This document shows positions 15,870 through 25,270 of a DNA stretch of 64,000 nt, piece by piece. A program made the translations under genes and the position numbers. Location: positions 1 through 64,000 of the forward strand of contig CANQWA010000009.1 in the NCBI GenBank assembly GCA_947627445.1, read 5' to 3'. This DNA comes from an uncultured Ruminococcus sp. (lineage in GTDB: Bacteria; Bacillota; Clostridia; Oscillospirales; Ruminococcaceae). The notes under the pieces are model-generated. The model saw only the letters and a program-made list of their open reading frames with translations. It was not told the origin of the DNA and did not search any database. Every line of letters begins with the position of its first letter. The first letter of the stretch is position 1.

Positions 15870-18800
15870 ATGAAACGACAAAACAAGGGTTTTTCTTTGG
15901 TAGAATTAATCGTTGTTCTGACGATCATGGCGATTGTTGCGGCAGTCTGCACGCCCAGTATTTCAGCATATGTACAGGCGGCAAAGATACAGAATTATCA
16001 GACTGCGTTGAACAACCTGGTGGATGAGGTACAGACACAGCTGCCACAGAGCCGGTATTGGAACTGGGAAGGCGTACAGGAAAATGCAGAGGCGATTCTA
16101 CGTTCGGAGACTGGGCGTGAAGTGACTCTGGATGCGGCAAACAGTACCGCCAATAAAAAGGTCTATCAGATCCAAAACGTCAGCAATGACACCAATGTGG
16201 TGTACCATCTGACGTTGGAATATCCGGCAGATGAGATCGGCACCAAGCAGAATGTGAAGATTTCGGCGACATGTGAGGGATATGACACGGTCAAGGCGGA
16301 TGAGGATTGTGATGTGCTGCTGAAGGCGAATTATACGGATACGAGCGGATATCCGACGCAGAGCATGAGCCAGATCGTCGATCAAGACCAAAGCGGCTGG
16401 AAACCCATGGAAAACATGGGCGGTAGATATGATTATTGGAAAGAATTCAATGCAGAACACCGTGAAAATAATTTTGCTCCGAGTGATAGTAACGGCGTGC
16501 CATATAAGAGTGATGATGCGTTTTATCTGAACCTGACAGATTATCCCTCTGGTACGTGCGAACAAGTTATATTTAAAATGCAAAGATATTACATCGGAGA
16601 ATCTGGTGTAGAATTAGGCTATACGGATAACAATGGAAACTGGGTAACAGTACCGGAGAGTTATAAAGAAGGTGATGAATATACAGCAGAAGAATATTAT
16701 TATATAAATGAAAGCGGAGATAAAATTTATGTCAAATCCTATGTATATTCACAGATGGGATTTGTGAATGATACTGGAGACTGGAAGCTGTATTATTTCG
16801 ACAGCGATGGCACATGGCACTCGTTATTAGATGAAAGTCATACAGCTGGAGAAAAAATCTACGTGAAGCAGCTTTACTATGTTGAAAATGGAGAAAAAAC
16901 CATAATAGATCATGAATACCAAGCACCGAGCGGTAGTGTGGTGAATACAGAGTTTGTAGAGTACACTCTTGAAAATAAGTATTTTACACAATCAGGAGAT
17001 GGAAGTACAGGTACAGTTCAAGAAGTAGAAAAAGATTTACCAAATTACACCATTACAAAAAAGGTTACCTATTATTTTGCGCCGGTATATCCGGTACTGC
17101 AAACACAAGATGCAAAAGGAACTGGCGCACAATATGCAACAAAAAGCGATTTCAGCAATGTAGAAATTTTTGTCGGATATGATGCATATGGAGATGAAAT
17201 ATGGCTGAAATATACAGATATTTTCTATCTGGCAGAGGGTAACTACTGGATGAAGGATACCGAAGAAGCACAGCTTTACAAAGATTATTATAATGATGAT
17301 ATAGACGAAGGCAAAGCAAATGGAGCGGCTAGACTCTGGAATCAAGATGATAACAAGGAAAATATCTACATCAAGTATAAAATTACTGAACTGCCGGCAA
17401 GCACCCGTGGCTGGCTGGCAATTACGGGAATGGTACAAGGATCGAAAACAACAGAGGATGCAATTTCACCCTTGATTGATGAAAATCTGCAGGCGTATAT
17501 CAACTATCACAGAACAGAAGAAGATGGATATGATCCTGATCCAAAGATTTACCATTTTGAAGAGGGTTGGACCACTGATGTATATGTCGATCTTTCAAAA
17601 TGCGGATATGAAGTCGGAAATATCCTGAAAGTTACAGTAACCCATATTAATGCAGATTATATTTTAGAAAATTTAGGTGATTCCGGCATATTCTGGGTTG
17701 AAATGTTGCCATTAGGCGGTACATCAGGCACATTCCAATTCTATAATGAGATATATGATTTTGATGAAATTATTTCAGTTGAAAAAATAGATTCCGACAG
17801 CATTTTGATCAGTATTTTGATGAAATGGGACACTTATCCTTATTTCAAGTTTCTTTTCCGAGGCACACAAGAAGGCTTCGATATGAATATGGATATCTCC
17901 ATGGAATGGGATACAGGTGACAGTAAAACATCCACCGAAACTACCGAAGTCTACACCCCCATGCTCACCATCAACGGTGACGAGAGCTATACCAATATTA
18001 CCGTGGACTGGTCCAAGTGCGATTTGACAAAGCTGACAAAGGGCGGCAGTACGGCATTGCAGCCGTCGGATATCGGGATTAAATTCAAAAAATATCCACC
18101 AAATTTGAAATACATCGTCTACAATCAGGATTACAGTCAGAGTTCACCTGAGCAGACGCTTACCACTTATCTTGTACAAAATTTGCCGGCTGCACTGAAA
18201 TCCTCTATCACCAATGATATGAAAATGCATCTGTATTGCAAGGGCGTCAGCGCAAATGATATCGAATGCGAGATCATGCCGGATAATATTATGGTAAAGG
18301 AAGAGGATGATGGTGAGATCAAACTCGATCCGGATAAGACATATCATACGGTTACAATTGTTGGCGAAGACGGCGTACTGGTCAACGCAGAGGGCAGTAT
18401 TGGCTTTAACGTTGAGGATGGCTATGACTTTGCATTCCAGCTGAAAGCAGCAAAAGGCTATGATATTAGTGGAGCAGTTGTAACTGTTACGGATCAGGCA
18501 GGTAATGAGATTACCGGTATCACACAAGAAGGAAACCGCTATACCATTCCGTCTGTTACAGAAGATGTTACTGTTACTGTCACCGGCGTAGTACCGCTGA
18601 CTTATGTGGTATCTTTGCCGGAGGAATATGAGGGCTATACAATCCTGAAACCGGAAAATATAGATCTGTCTGCTGTTCCGTACGGTACAACGCTGGTATT
18701 TGGCGTTACAGTAGAACCGGGCTATCAGGAGGGCTTCAAGTTCCAGGCAAACGGTTCGACAATTCCATTGAAAGAAGGCGTCTATTCTGTCACTGTCAAG

Positions 18801-21800
18801 GGCGATACAGAGATCACCTTGACCGAAACAGCTCCCATCATCTACAAGCTGTCCCTCAACGGCAATGGCAACGGCTATACCAGCCAAATCGAAGTTGGCG
18901 AGGCACGCTATGGCGAGAGCTTCATCTTCACCGTTGAAAAGCAGCTGGAGAATATGCAGCTGATCGTAATGGACGGCGACGCTGTGATTGAGCCTAACGC
19001 AAAAGGAAAGTACGTCATCGAAAATGTAGACAGAGATCATACGGTCAGCATCACTGTGACAAAGGAAACACAGACCGTCACATGGACCGGTGCGGATGGC
19101 TATAGCATCACACCGGAAGCAGGCTATGATCCCTATGGTGACGATCGAAACAAGGTGGAGGTCAAGACAGGCAGTAAGTTTACATTCACCGTGGATACAG
19201 AAGAGGACTATAAGCAGCCCACTGTGAAGGTGAACGGTCAGACGCTGGCACCTAATGCAGACGGTTCGTACACCGTTCCGGCTGTGACAGAAGATACGGC
19301 CATCACTTTAGAGAATACCGGTCTGGAGACATACCAGATTCAGCTGCCGGCGCAGGAGGATCGCATCGGCTATACGTTCTACGGAGATGCGATCCAGTAT
19401 GTAGAATATGGCAAGGACTTCCGTGTTCAGATCTGGGCAGATCAGGGCAACGAAATCATCGTTAAGGATAACGGCACGTTGATCCAGCCGGATGAATACA
19501 ATAACTACACCATACCCAACGTCAAGGAAGATCACGAGATTACCGTTACAGTAGAAGGTGCAAAGCTGACAGTGACTTTTGAGAAGCAGGATGGCTATAC
19601 CTTTATGGTAGACGGTGAGGAAGTGGATCAGGCAATCGTGAATTACGGGGAGTCACTGACCTTCCAGATCACAGTAGATGAGGGATATTCCGATAGCTAC
19701 AGTGTGTACAGGGACAGCTGGTCGCTGGTGGAGCCTGCATCCGACGGCACGTATACCGTGGATTCCGTGACGCAGAATAGTACGATCTCGCTCCAGAATG
19801 CAGGAAAGCAGCAGTTTAAGATCATCTTATCCGATTTCTGGAATCATCCGGGTTTGGATTATAGCAGTCAATCGGGAGGTCAAGAGGATTCAGTCGGATA
19901 TGGTGAGGACTACAGCATTTCTGTTAAGAGTTTGCAAGACGGTTATGATGTATATGCAGTAGATAATGGCGAGGAATTTAAGATTCCGGATGATGGTGTA
20001 TATACCATACCCAATGTCCGGAAAAATCACACCCTGACCTTTACCCTGAAGGAAAAGCCGGGATATGCTGTCAAATATCGGGCTGTTGCCGGTTATACGG
20101 TTGATCTGAAGGGCGGCGAATGGGTAGAACCCGACGCAGGATCGTACATCTTCACCGTTACCTGGAATCCGGATGCGATGGAAACGCCTACAGTCAAGAC
20201 GGACGGCGGTGTATTGGAACCCACCAGCACCACAGAACAGGACGGCATGACAGTTGCAGAATATACGATTGAGAAGATCACCAGTAACACCACCATTCAT
20301 GTAAGCGGCAAGAAAATCGGCGGCGGTGATGATGAAAATACAGTTACCGGACCCATAGACGATTCCAGCACGACAATTGCATTGGATGCAAGCAGAGAAA
20401 TTGTCAGCATGGATATTGAATTTGACATGAGTTCATTAGGTGCAAGCAACTGGTTGCAGAATTTCTATCAATTTGATGACTGGCAGATGTCTACCTATAT
20501 CTGGATGAATCCTACAGAGAATTCAAGTGGATTTAACCAATTATACGGAGATTATTTTGACATGGATAATACGAAAATTGATGGAAATGTCGTACATTTC
20601 GTATTCAAAGAGGGATTCCATGCAAGTCAGTTACAAATAACAGGTAGTCCGATTTTGGCGGGAGACTACACCATCACTTATGCAGACTCTGCCTCTGCTA
20701 TCTCCATCAGCTCCGTAACCAACCGCATTTTCTCAATCTCTGACATTCTCACCGGTAAGGCACAGAATAAGCCTGCTGGGTCAAAACCCGCAGCAACCAC
20801 CACCATCACCACAACCACCAAGACCACAACCACTACTACCGCCGCAACCACAACTACCACGGAAATGACCACCGATTCACCATCACCGGCAGTACCCACC
20901 TATGCAGTGGCACTGGATGAGGAGAGCGCAGCATATTGCGATCTGGAAGTTGTATCCGGCGACGGCACAACAGGGTCGACCTATCAGTTCCGTGTGGTTC
21001 CTAAGACAGGATATGAGGCTGGCGATGTATCTGTCACCGCAAACGGCTTCCCGTGCTGGAGTTCCGGCAATGGTATCTGGAATTTGACGATTCCAGGTGC
21101 AGACTGCATCATCCACGTGATTGGAATTACGCCTGGTACATCAGCTGAAACTACTGCGGCAGAGACGACTGTCCAAACGACCACTGCTGAGGCTGAGAGC
21201 ACCACAGCGGACGAGACCGACAAAACCACGGCTGAGATCGTGACAACTGAGGCAACCACAGAAGAATCCACCGAAGCTGCTGCAACTGCTGCTGAAACCT
21301 ATGCAGTCGCTCTGGACGAGGAGAGTGCCGGCTTTTGCGAACTGGAAGTCGTTTCCGGCGACGGCACAAAGGGTTCGACCTATCAGTTCCGCATCGCAGC
21401 AAAGGACGGCTTTGAACTGAGCAACATTGCTGTTACCGCAAATGGTTTTCCGTGCTGGATTTCCGGTACCGATATCTGGAATCTGACCATTCCGGGTGCG
21501 GATTGTGTGATCCACGTGACGGCAAATCTGACACAGATTGTGACAACAACCACAACCGTGACAACCACAACCACGACCACAACCACCATCATGACTTCTA
21601 CCACAACTGTGGCAGCAGTTGTGACGACGATTCCTCAGGCTGGAGAAACGCCGGAGAAGATCACAGCGGCGCTGCAGCAGCTGTCCGGCAGAAAGACGTT
21701 GCTTGGCATGATGCTTTTGTCCCTGGACGGCACGCCAAGTCAGGCTTCCACCACACAGACCACATCGACGACAACCACAACGACTGCATCTGCTTTACAA

Positions 21801-22238
21801 GGTTTAGAGCCAAAAACAAAAGACATCAATCATTTTACCTTTGAAACACCTTATGACATCTCCGAATTCATTTATAAGAAGGAGGAAGAGGAACTTCTGC
21901 CGACACGAATTCAGTTTAAGCTGATGCAGGCGGCAGGAAACAGTGGGTATTGGTTCAATTGCTATATGGAAGGCAGCTATTCTGTTGACAGCAAAGATGG
22001 CAGCGGAACGATTTTCAGCTTCTTGAATGTCAGCAGCAGCGGCGATGCCAAGATGAGCGATGACATTCGGATACAGGACAATGCGGACGGATCGACGACT
22101 GTGACGCTGGAACTGAATGGCGAGAAGCTGGAAGCGATGTCCGTGTTGAGAAATGTATCTCTGCGGTTCAGTAATTACTGGGCATCGGGCAATTGGAATC
22201 AGATCGAAGTGGAATCTGTGACATTCCTGTATGATTAA
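15870..22238 (+). CDS. Giant type IV prepilin-adhesin fusion (2122 residues)
   Basis: Residues 1-30 are a perfect class III prepilin start (KG|FSLVELIVVLTIMAIVAA, Glu at +5). About 140 residues of pilin-like region follow, then about 650 Tyr/Asp-rich beta residues of unknown family. Residues about 820-1485 hold roughly eight divergent InlB-B-like repeats of about 75-80 residues (VEYGKDF...YTIPNVKEDHEITVTVEG). Residues about 1495-1610 are another aromatic-rich beta domain. Poly-Thr linkers then separate two duplicated modules (about 1677-1753 and 1810-1887, both with TANGFPCW and NLTIPGADC). The C-terminal domain (about 1978-2122) ends in NYWASGNWNQIEVESVTFLY, resembling the YWWS strands of the upstream GH5 protein. 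Normal pilins have 130-200 residues. I infer a tip or shaft adhesin for plant polysaccharide. It is the last gene of the pilus operon. Confidence 0.85.
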   Translation: MKRQNKGFSLVELIVVLTIMAIVAAVCTPSISAYVQAAKIQNYQTALNNLVDEVQTQLPQSRYWNWEGVQENAEAILRSETGREVTLDAANSTANKKVYQIQNVSNDTNVVYHLTLEYPADEIGTKQNVKISATCEGYDTVKADEDCDVLLKANYTDTSGYPTQSMSQIVDQDQSGWKPMENMGGRYDYWKEFNAEHRENNFAPSDSNGVPYKSDDAFYLNLTDYPSGTCEQVIFKMQRYYIGESGVELGYTDNNGNWVTVPESYKEGDEYTAEEYYYINESGDKIYVKSYVYSQMGFVNDTGDWKLYYFDSDGTWHSLLDESHTAGEKIYVKQLYYVENGEKTIIDHEYQAPSGSVVNTEFVEYTLENKYFTQSGDGSTGTVQEVEKDLPNYTITKKVTYYFAPVYPVLQTQDAKGTGAQYATKSDFSNVEIFVGYDAYGDEIWLKYTDIFYLAEGNYWMKDTEEAQLYKDYYNDDIDEGKANGAARLWNQDDNKENIYIKYKITELPASTRGWLAITGMVQGSKTTEDAISPLIDENLQAYINYHRTEEDGYDPDPKIYHFEEGWTTDVYVDLSKCGYEVGNILKVTVTHINADYILENLGDSGIFWVEMLPLGGTSGTFQFYNEIYDFDEIISVEKIDSDSILISILMKWDTYPYFKFLFRGTQEGFDMNMDISMEWDTGDSKTSTETTEVYTPMLTINGDESYTNITVDWSKCDLTKLTKGGSTALQPSDIGIKFKKYPPNLKYIVYNQDYSQSSPEQTLTTYLVQNLPAALKSSITNDMKMHLYCKGVSANDIECEIMPDNIMVKEEDDGEIKLDPDKTYHTVTIVGEDGVLVNAEGSIGFNVEDGYDFAFQLKAAKGYDISGAVVTVTDQAGNEITGITQEGNRYTIPSVTEDVTVTVTGVVPLTYVVSLPEEYEGYTILKPENIDLSAVPYGTTLVFGVTVEPGYQEGFKFQANGSTIPLKEGVYSVTVKGDTEITLTETAPIIYKLSLNGNGNGYTSQIEVGEARYGESFIFTVEKQLENMQLIVMDGDAVIEPNAKGKYVIENVDRDHTVSITVTKETQTVTWTGADGYSITPEAGYDPYGDDRNKVEVKTGSKFTFTVDTEEDYKQPTVKVNGQTLAPNADGSYTVPAVTEDTAITLENTGLETYQIQLPAQEDRIGYTFYGDAIQYVEYGKDFRVQIWADQGNEIIVKDNGTLIQPDEYNNYTIPNVKEDHEITVTVEGAKLTVTFEKQDGYTFMVDGEEVDQAIVNYGESLTFQITVDEGYSDSYSVYRDSWSLVEPASDGTYTVDSVTQNSTISLQNAGKQQFKIILSDFWNHPGLDYSSQSGGQEDSVGYGEDYSISVKSLQDGYDVYAVDNGEEFKIPDDGVYTIPNVRKNHTLTFTLKEKPGYAVKYRAVAGYTVDLKGGEWVEPDAGSYIFTVTWNPDAMETPTVKTDGGVLEPTSTTEQDGMTVAEYTIEKITSNTTIHVSGKKIGGGDDENTVTGPIDDSSTTIALDASREIVSMDIEFDMSSLGASNWLQNFYQFDDWQMSTYIWMNPTENSSGFNQLYGDYFDMDNTKIDGNVVHFVFKEGFHASQLQITGSPILAGDYTITYADSASAISISSVTNRIFSISDILTGKAQNKPAGSKPAATTTITTTTKTTTTTTAATTTTTEMTTDSPSPAVPTYAVALDEESAAYCDLEVVSGDGTTGSTYQFRVVPKTGYEAGDVSVTANGFPCWSSGNGIWNLTIPGADCIIHVIGITPGTSAETTAAETTVQTTTAEAESTTADETDKTTAEIVTTEATTEESTEAAATAAETYAVALDEESAGFCELEVVSGDGTKGSTYQFRIAAKDGFELSNIAVTANGFPCWISGTDIWNLTIPGADCVIHVTANLTQIVTTTTTVTTTTTTTTTIMTSTTTVAAVVTTIPQAGETPEKITAALQQLSGRKTLLGMMLLSLDGTPSQASTTQTTSTTTTTTASALQGLEPKTKDINHFTFETPYDISEFIYKKEEEELLPTRIQFKLMQAAGNSGYWFNCYMEGSYSVDSKDGSGTIFSFLNVSSSGDAKMSDDIRIQDNADGSTTVTLELNGEKLEAMSVLRNVSLRFSNYWASGNWNQIEVESVTFLYD

Positions 22239-22288
22239 GGCTGTTTTGCAGTGGAATCCAAAAAGGAATCCTTGCATCAACCAGCGAT

Positions 22289-22335
22289 AAAAAATCCCCG
22301 GGTATCGGCATATGCCGGATATCCGGGGATTTTTA
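22289..22335. terminator. Bidirectional terminator between the giant prepilin and pilD
   Basis: AAAAATCCCCGG and CCGGGGATTTTT pair around a GTATCGGCATATGCCGGATAT loop, with T-runs on both strands. It serves both convergent operons. Confidence 0.88.
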
Positions 22336-22425
22336 TGTCTGACATGGCTTTGGAATCAAGCCGCTGCTCCAATGCACAGGCTGAGCATGTTTTCAAGTGG
22401 ATGGACGACAGGTACAACGACTCCA

Positions 22426-23208
22426 TCAGAATCCACATACATGTAAATACAGATCTGAAATGGGCACACCCACAAACACCGATGCCGCTACACCCAGCGA
22501 CAAATACGGTCCAAACGCAAACTGAGAATCTCCCGTGCGCTTCTTATGGATTAACCCAAAAATACTGCCGACCACCAAGCCAATAAACAGCGCCGGAACA
22601 ATGCGTTTCACCCCGACAAACAACCCGGCAGCAAACATCAGATAAGCATCGCCTCTGCCCATCGCACGTTCACCGGAAAAAATCACAATCAGGATTAAGG
22701 GCACAGACGCAGCAAAAGCCCCGATGATATGAGAAAGCAGCGTGTCATTTCCGGTAATCACGTCCACCACTGTCATGCCGATTCCCAGCAGCGTGATAAA
22801 CCCGATCACATACATGCTGATAAGCTGCGTGTCCAGATCCATAAAGAACACGACCAACAGCGCAGAAAACAGCAGGCAAACCAGTGCAGCCTGAATGGGC
22901 TGATCAAAAAAGCCAAAATAAGCAAATACCCCGACATAAAGCAAAGCGTTCAATCCCTCTACCAGCGTATACCGGAAGGAAATCTTCGCCCCGCAGCTGC
23001 GGCATTTTCCTTTCAACAAGCACCAGCTCACAATGGGAATCAGGTCACGCTTTAGAATCTGCGTGCCGCAGGTCATACAATGAGAATGGTTCCGCCAAAG
23101 GGATTCTTCCTTTGGCAGCCGGTAAATGCACACATTTAAAAAGCTGCCGATCGCTGCACCGAATGCCAATGCAAAAAAGAATAAAAACGCATAGCAATAA
23201 TATAACAT
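22426..23208 (-). CDS. pilD: Prepilin peptidase
   Basis: 260 residues from the ATG behind AGGAGTACAAGGA; the ORF-track start is six codons earlier. The N-terminal part has the two CxxC pairs (CMTC, CRSC) of the zinc-binding methyltransferase-like domain. The two catalytic aspartates of the A24 peptidase are visible in FFMDLDTQLI and the GRGD motif. About seven membrane segments. It should cleave and N-methylate all five prepilins encoded next door. It is the last gene of a minus-strand operon with hemW, 14 bases after it. Confidence 0.93.
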   Translation of the reverse strand: MLYYCYAFLFFFALAFGAAIGSFLNVCIYRLPKEESLWRNHSHCMTCGTQILKRDLIPIVSWCLLKGKCRSCGAKISFRYTLVEGLNALLYVGVFAYFGFFDQPIQAALVCLLFSALLVVFFMDLDTQLISMYVIGFITLLGIGMTVVDVITGNDTLLSHIIGAFAASVPLILIVIFSGERAMGRGDAYLMFAAGLFVGVKRIVPALFIGLVVGSIFGLIHKKRTGDSQFAFGPYLSLGVAASVFVGVPISDLYLHVCGF

Positions 23209-23222
23209 TCCTTGTACTCCTC

Positions 23223-24296
23223 TCAAAAAAATTCTGCCAGTATCGTATTTGAAACCAAAAAGCCCTTTGGTGTAAAGGCGACACGTCCGTTGAAAAGCTC
23301 CAGATAACCCAACCGGTTAAGCCGATGGATCAGCGGCATTTGATCTGAGAGCCACTCTGCCGGAACGCCTTCTCGCAGCCGCATTCCCAGCATGATCCGT
23401 TCTTCCATGGAACAGGGCGTCTCGTCCTCTGTTTCTGTTTGCTGTACAGATGCATGCAGAAAGCCTTCCACTGACGATGGCACAGAGAACCGTTTTCCAT
23501 GCCAGCAGGAATGCGCAGATGGTCCGATGCCGAGATAAGGAAGGCATTTCCAGTATTTGCAGTTGTGACGGCTCTGAAACCCGGGTTTTGCAAAGTTGGA
23601 GATCTCATATTGGACAAAGCCGGCACTTGCCAGGCATTCCACCGTTTGTAAATAGAGATCCGCTGCCGCATCCTCATTGGGGCACTGCTCCGTCATATGC
23701 ATTTGTGCAAAGGGTGTGCCCGATTCCACTTTCAGCAAATAGGCTGAGATATGCTGGATGGGCAATGCCGTCATCTGTTTGAGTGTCTCTTCCAGTTCTT
23801 CCGCAGTTTGTCCCGGCAGAGCCAGCATCAAGTCACAGGAGATATTTTCAAATCCCACAGAGACCGCCCGGAGAACGATCTCCAATGCTTCCTGGGAAGT
23901 GTGCAGGCGGCCAAGCCGTTTGAGTTGCACATCACAGAAGGACTGCACGCCGATAGAAAGCCGATTGATCCCAAGCCGGAACAGCTCATGCAGATCTTCT
24001 TGGGATACGGTAGCAGGATTACATTCCAGTGTGATCTCGGTATCTGATGCCAAAGGAAAGGCTTTTTTTGCTGTCGTTAGGATTTGTTCGATTTGTCGGG
24101 GCAGCAGAAGAGAAGGCGTACCGCCGCCGAAATAGATCGAATCCATGGCAATGTTTTCGCTGTAAGCCAAGAGATTCCGGCAGACAGTTTTTGTATACGC
24201 TTCTGTCAGTTCCGGAAAAGCCGGGATGGAGTAGAAGTTGCAATAGGGGCATTTCCGGCGGCAGAAGGGGACGTGGATATAAAGTCCTGCGCTCAT
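23223..24296 (-). CDS. hemW: HemW-like radical SAM protein (coproporphyrinogen III oxidase-like)
   Basis: 357 residues starting IHVPFCRRKCPYCNF, with the radical SAM CxxxCxxC cluster motif, and carrying the HemW-type HNCKYW motif in the middle, plus a C-terminal winged-helix region. HemW proteins bind haem and act in haem trafficking; they often are misannotated as HemN. The start overlaps the upstream gene's stop by four bases. Confidence 0.9.
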   Translation of the reverse strand: MSAGLYIHVPFCRRKCPYCNFYSIPAFPELTEAYTKTVCRNLLAYSENIAMDSIYFGGGTPSLLLPRQIEQILTTAKKAFPLASDTEITLECNPATVSQEDLHELFRLGINRLSIGVQSFCDVQLKRLGRLHTSQEALEIVLRAVSVGFENISCDLMLALPGQTAEELEETLKQMTALPIQHISAYLLKVESGTPFAQMHMTEQCPNEDAAADLYLQTVECLASAGFVQYEISNFAKPGFQSRHNCKYWKCLPYLGIGPSAHSCWHGKRFSVPSSVEGFLHASVQQTETEDETPCSMEERIMLGMRLREGVPAEWLSDQMPLIHRLNRLGYLELFNGRVAFTPKGFLVSNTILAEFF

Positions 24297-24610
24297 GAAT
24301 TCAGGACATCATTGCGAATGGGCTTTACCAGAGGAGCGATAAAGGCGTCAAACAGGCGGCAGAGGACATATGCCACAGCAACACATGCCAATCCCCAGAT
24401 GGAATTGCCCTTGAAGTAGATGTAAAGCACCATGATCAGAGCGGCAATGTATACGACAGCGCTAAAGATCATAGAGGGCGTACCGTTGACGCAGTGATGA
24501 CCGCAGTTTTTGCATGCCTTTCCACGGGTGTGAAGACCGCCGGCAAAGGCTTTCGTGATGGGATTAAAGGATTTTTCGCCGCAGTGCGGACAGGTATAGA
24601 TGGATTTCAT
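24293..24610 (-). CDS. Small zinc-ribbon membrane protein
   Basis: 105 residues from the ATG behind GAAAGGACG; the longer ORF-track start adds 30 unsupported residues. An N-terminal CPHC...CKNC zinc ribbon (residues 6-35) is followed by two hydrophobic helices (SAVVYIAALIMVLYIYF and GLACVAVAYVLCRLF). No family recognised. It heads the operon with hemW and pilD. Confidence 0.7.
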   Translation of the reverse strand: MKSIYTCPHCGEKSFNPITKAFAGGLHTRGKACKNCGHHCVNGTPSMIFSAVVYIAALIMVLYIYFKGNSIWGLACVAVAYVLCRLFDAFIAPLVKPIRNDVLNS

Positions 24611-24632
24611 AGAAAACGTCCTTTCGTGATAG

Positions 24633-24723
24633 AAACCTGTCCGCACAGAGCCGCGTGTGTTTTTCATGTCCTCGTCAAAACGAAGCCGGTCCATTCGCAC
24701 ACTGCTCCTTTGCGGACAGGTTT
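24633..24723. repeat. 91-bp element with perfect 13-bp inverted ends
   Basis: AAACCTGTCCGCA at 24633 is exactly inverted at 24711-24723 (TGCGGACAGGTTT). Inside is TCCTCGTCAAAA, also found in the MITE-like element at 49582. It lies immediately upstream of the zinc-ribbon-hemW-pilD operon. Confidence 0.7.
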
Positions 24724-24725
24724 GA

Positions 24726-24758
24726 AAAGAACCGCCCGTACAGACAGGCGGTTTCTTT
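24726..24758 (-). terminator. Intrinsic terminator after ridA
   Basis: On the minus strand GAAACCGCC...GGCGGTTC is followed by TTTTC, about 110 bases after the ridA stop. Confidence 0.7.
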
Positions 24759-24868
24759 CATGATCAGAGCCTGTTTCGGTTCTTTCAATCATCGTCTTTT
24801 CGGTATTGCCTAAAGCAGTAAAACGGACTGGAAAATCAGGTGAGATTTTGAAAATGGATTTTTGGGAA

Positions 24869-25249
24869 TCAATCCAGTACCGCAATAACCTCCACCTCGA
24901 CCAGAACGCCCTTGGGCAGTTCTGCAACGCCCACGCAGCTTCTGGCTGGCTTTGCATCGCCCAGAGCCTCGGCATAAACCGCATTAAACGCTCCGAAATC
25001 CTTTGCTACATCTTTGAGGAAGCAAGTGGTTTTGACAACCTTGTCAAAACCGATACCTGCCGCTTCCAGAACTGCTTTCAGATTTGCCATGACCTGCTTG
25101 GACTGTCCGACGATGTCCGTAGCTTCTACTGTGCCGGTCGCCGGGTTAATGGCAATCTGACCGGAGGTGTACAGCATATTCCCGATCTGAATTGCCTGGG
25201 AATACGGTCCGATGGCATCCGGTGCATTTTTTGTGTAAATGATTTCCAT
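24869..25249 (-). CDS. ridA: RidA family enamine/imine deaminase
   Basis: 126 residues, canonical length. It carries the family signature RSCVGVAELPKGVLVEVEVIA near the C-terminus, including the Arg that binds substrate carboxylate. RidA hydrolyses the reactive enamine/imine intermediates released by PLP enzymes such as threonine dehydratase. It lies 22 bases after ilvA in the same operon, which fits this damage-control role. The start follows GAAAGGAAG. Confidence 0.95.
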   Translation of the reverse strand: MEIIYTKNAPDAIGPYSQAIQIGNMLYTSGQIAINPATGTVEATDIVGQSKQVMANLKAVLEAAGIGFDKVVKTTCFLKDVAKDFGAFNAVYAEALGDAKPARSCVGVAELPKGVLVEVEVIAVLD

Positions 25250-25270
25250 AAGAATTCTTCCTTTCGTAAT

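Noticed and set aside
20800-20870. Poly-Thr tract of the giant prepilin as a frameshift or assembly artefact
   Set aside because: The ACN repeats vary in the third base and the frame stays open with sensible modules on both sides.
7570-22238. Type II secretion system instead of type IV pilus
   Set aside because: PilT and PilM/N/O are present, there is no secretin, and the major pilin is separately expressed; together these favour a retractile pilus.
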